A stretch of DNA of 9,324 nucleotides from an uncultured Cryomorphaceae bacterium (GTDB lineage: Bacteria > Bacteroidota > Bacteroidia > Flavobacteriales > Schleiferiaceae), in assembly GCA_937900215.1 (NCBI GenBank), contig CALCFH010000271.1, positions 1 to 9,324 of the forward strand. Reading direction: 5' to 3'. Positions 7,832-9,324 of this stretch are shown piece after piece; positions within the stretch are counted from its first letter, which is position 1; each line of letters starts with the position of its first letter. The notes beneath the pieces are model-generated. The model was given only the letters and a program-made list of their open reading frames with translations. It was not told the DNA's origin and did not search any database. Position numbers and translations under genes: made by a program.

Positions 7832-8044
7832 ATTGCGCCGAGGCGCAATCCCATAGAGACGCAATGCATTGAATCTAAACCAAGGCAAAACACAAAGCAC
7901 CTCATAGAAGATTTAGTTAAAAAACAATGCATTGCGTTTCACCCATAACAAAGGAGTACAATACCATTTGTCTAAAACACTATTTCCAAGGCGCAATGAA
8001 TACCGCTCAAAATTGCGTAGAGAGGCAACACATTGCCTCTCTAC
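7832..8044. repeat. Cluster of palindromic repeats built on CGCAAT/ATTGCG
   Basis: The intergenic stretch between the AAC(3) gene and the hypothetical gene carries six copies of CGCAAT or its complement ATTGCG in under 190 bases (starting at 7832, 7844, 7860, 7931, 7992 and 8012). They form an 8-bp inverted repeat ATTGCGCC-GA-GGCGCAAT (7832-7849), two copies of the perfect palindrome CAATGCATTG (7862-7871 and 7925-7934), and a perfect hairpin at 8017-8044. TAGAGACGCAATGCATTG (7854-7871) and CAATGCATTGCGTTTC (7925-7940) look like left and right halves of one longer palindrome, pulled apart by about 50 bases. This resembles a REP- or MITE-like intergenic repeat family that has been broken up. 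I see no gene here; an apparent small plus-strand frame (7927-8121) has no supporting feature. Confidence 0.65.
8017..8044. repeat. Perfect 12-bp-stem hairpin, possible terminator of the hypothetical gene
   Basis: GTAGAGAGGCAA, a 4-base CACA loop, and TTGCCTCTCTAC form a perfect 12-bp stem. It is a variant of the neighbouring GTAGAGACGCAAT-type palindromes, so it is probably one member of a dispersed repeat. It sits about 77 bases beyond the stop of the upstream minus-strand gene; on that strand a short TTTT follows four bases after the stem, so it could end that transcript, though the T tract is weak for an intrinsic terminator. Confidence 0.6.
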
Positions 8045-8121
8045 ACATTCCTGATCCTGCATTTACAGATCCATTCTCCATTTTAAATTCAATTAAAATG
8101 AAAACGGAAGACAGCCATTGA

Positions 8122-8871
8122 TCACAAAGGGCTACTTGCTTCTGAACTTCCCGCAGAATCCGTTGGGTTTGGCGGAACCCCTGCAGTTAGGTCTGCGTTG
8201 TCTGATTCATTGGTTGCAGGCAAAGGGCTATTTACTTTTCGAACGCGGCGATTACTATCGTATCCGAACGTAAAACTGGTATTGTTGGAGTAAAGAGCCA
8301 CTAATCCGTCGAGCTCATTTTTACAGATGTCTTTGGATTGGTTGAGTAATGAATCAATATCGTTTCGCAGACCACGCGCTCTGGATATTCGCTCAAGAGG
8401 TTTATTTTTCAACGAAGCCAATTCGTCATAAAGGTCTTTGGTTTCTTGGAAAATGGCTTCTCCATTGGGCAATGACTTAATGGTGTCAAAATGCTCTTCT
8501 GCCTTTTCTACTATGGCTCTTCCTCTTACTAAGTTGTCTACCACTTGACCATATCTTAATGCAGTGAAGGTGGTACGTAGGAGAAGGCTAAGTTCTTCGT
8601 CTTTTTTTGCCAAATTAATTTGCCGTAGAACTTTAAGCAGATTCACGAAGGCATCGGCATAACGTTTACGAGCCATTTCCTTCATTACGGAGAAGGGTAA
8701 ATCAAGAACTTCGATCTTTTCTTGAATCGAGTAGATGAGTTCTAGATTCTGCTTTAATCTTGTTACTCCTTCAGTAAGGATAGCGTTGCCTTCGAATACG
8801 GAGGCGTTCTCTTCCAGATATTTCACTGTGCTTTCGAGCATCTGGAATTGGTTGAAATCTTGTTTATTCAT
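8122..8871 (-). CDS. Hypothetical helical protein with disordered C-terminal tail
   Basis: I do not recognise a characterised family. With the ATG at 8871 the protein has 249 residues, beginning MNKQDFNQFQMLESTV. The first 200 or so residues are rich in Leu, Glu, Lys, Asn and Gln with few Gly or Pro, which suggests a bundle of long helices or coiled coil; there is one Cys, no signal peptide and no membrane segment. From about residue 214 the chain turns into a Pro/Ser/Thr/Asn/Ala-rich, probably disordered tail ending SSEASSPL. Proteins opening with a similar MNKQ...ML.TV pattern seem to exist as uncharacterised helical proteins in Bacteroidota; I recall this only loosely. The open frame reaches an ATG at 8913, but the promoter-like pair at 8896-8928 would put the transcript start downstream of it, and the residues in between look like untranslated AT-rich sequence. 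It stands alone, with repeats on one side and gene-poor DNA on the other. Confidence 0.75.
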   Translation of the reverse strand: MNKQDFNQFQMLESTVKYLEENASVFEGNAILTEGVTRLKQNLELIYSIQEKIEVLDLPFSVMKEMARKRYADAFVNLLKVLRQINLAKKDEELSLLLRTTFTALRYGQVVDNLVRGRAIVEKAEEHFDTIKSLPNGEAIFQETKDLYDELASLKNKPLERISRARGLRNDIDSLLNQSKDICKNELDGLVALYSNNTSFTFGYDSNRRVRKVNSPLPATNESDNADLTAGVPPNPTDSAGSSEASSPL

Positions 8872-8895
8872 TTGAATAAAATTTAAAAGATTAAA

Positions 8896-8928
8896 TGAAT
8901 GTATACTGACCATCAGTAACGGGACAAA
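8896..8928 (-). promoter_or_regulatory. Candidate Bacteroidota promoter (-33 TTTG / -7 TACATTCA)
   Basis: On the minus strand TTTG (8928-8925) is followed after 21 bases by TACATTCA (8903-8896), a six-of-eight match to TAnnTTTG. The expected transcript start falls near 8890, about 20 bases ahead of the ATG at 8871. This supports the shorter start for the hypothetical gene. Confidence 0.4.
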
Positions 8929-9324
8929 GTTGAAATCCCTTTTTGAAAAAAAAAAGCCTCTGAGTATACGAATTCAGCAATAACTACCTCATATGAAAAT
9001 AGTTACAAGAAATATAATTTTCTACGGAAGCCGTATAGTACATTCGTATGGCAGCGAAAAAAGGAGTATTCCCCAAGTCTAGAGCTCCTCCTCAAATGGA
9101 AAAAAGTCAATGTATCGAATGCATAAAAGAGCAAGTCAAGGAAGACCTATAATAAATCTTTTAAGCAGGTTGGACAAAGGGCTTTGAAACAAATAACAAG
9201 GCCTGAAGAAACAAGAGATCAAAAAAAAAGAGATAGGGTATTCATAGAATTTGAAGTATATCTAAAAGTTGGATTTTAAGAAAAAAATACAATGAAAGGT
9301 TCTAAATGTGGACAAAATAAAGGC
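8929..9324. other. AT-rich stretch without a convincing gene
   Basis: About 400 bases contain homopolymer A runs (for example around 8946-8955 and 9222-9230) and only short frames. A plus-strand frame at 9048-9152 codes for 34 residues, and a start-less frame at 9127-9279 stays open for 50 codons; they are described as a possible broken gene. A short hairpin TACGG-AAG-CCGTA lies at 9023-9035. At the right edge an ATG at 9292 opens a plus-strand frame (MKGSKCGQNKG) that runs off the window; it is too short to judge. No RNA gene was recognised. Confidence 0.55.
9048..9152 (+). CDS. Doubtful small ORF with a CxxC pair
   Basis: This 34-codon frame would encode a basic peptide beginning MAAKKGVFPKSRAPPQ and containing CIEC, a CxxC pair of the kind found in small zinc-binding proteins. 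It is followed by two stop codons. No ribosome binding site is evident, and the only promoter-like match nearby (TACATTCG) overlaps its start. It may be a chance frame or the front of a decayed gene whose continuation lies in the next frame up to 9279. Confidence 0.2.
   Translation: MAAKKGVFPKSRAPPQMEKSQCIECIKEQVKEDL

Noticed and set aside
7832..8044. CRISPR array
   Set aside because: The repeats are short, palindromic and unevenly spaced, with no regular spacers and no cas genes.
7927..8121. Plus-strand frame of 64 codons through the repeat patch
   Set aside because: Its codons cover the palindromes, so it is best explained as an open frame through repeat DNA.

Overview
The window most likely comes from a member of the Bacteroidota, perhaps a Flavobacteriales-like marine lineage. 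Three things suggest this: almost no Shine-Dalgarno-like sequences at starts, promoter-like matches to the Bacteroidota TTTG / TAnnTTTG pattern, and protein types typical of that phylum (DUF-type N-terminus plus polysaccharide deacetylase, FemAB-like GNAT, YjjG-type HAD, fused isobutyryl-CoA mutase). Base composition looks moderate, around the low forties percent G+C by eye. This placement is an inference, not a measured result.

Every convincing gene lies on the minus strand, so the reading order runs from right to left. From right to left the window holds: an almost gene-free AT-rich stretch (about 8929-9324) with one doubtful tiny ORF; a single-gene unit for an unrecognised helical protein (8122-8871) with its own plausible promoter; a 200-bp patch of palindromic repeats (7832-8044); then a tightly packed run of AAC(3)-type acetyltransferase (6914-7810), FabG-like SDR reductase (6171-6905), polysaccharide deacetylase (4859-6178), FemAB/BioF2-like GNAT (3954-4874) and YjjG-type HAD phosphatase (3253-3954). 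After an 85-bp gap comes a large cobalamin-dependent acyl-CoA mutase of the IcmF type (start 3167), whose 3' end lies outside the window.

The five middle genes are separated by 8 bp or overlap (8, 16 and 1 bp with the starts chosen here), so they are almost certainly one operon with translational coupling. Their family chemistry is acyl transfer to amines (AAC(3), GNAT), removal of N-acyl groups (CE4-like deacetylase), keto/hydroxy reduction (SDR) and dephosphorylation (HAD). A reasonable but untested reading is a small pathway that builds or remodels an N-acylated sugar or similar surface molecule; no glycosyltransferase or transporter is present to settle it.

The mutase is recognisable to residue level: B12-binding His, P-loop GTPase chaperone and mutase domain in a single chain, with the Phe/Gln pair of isobutyryl-CoA mutases instead of the Tyr/Arg pair of methylmalonyl-CoA mutases. 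It may be read through from the operon or have its own promoter. No tRNA, rRNA, CRISPR array, transposase or phage gene was seen.
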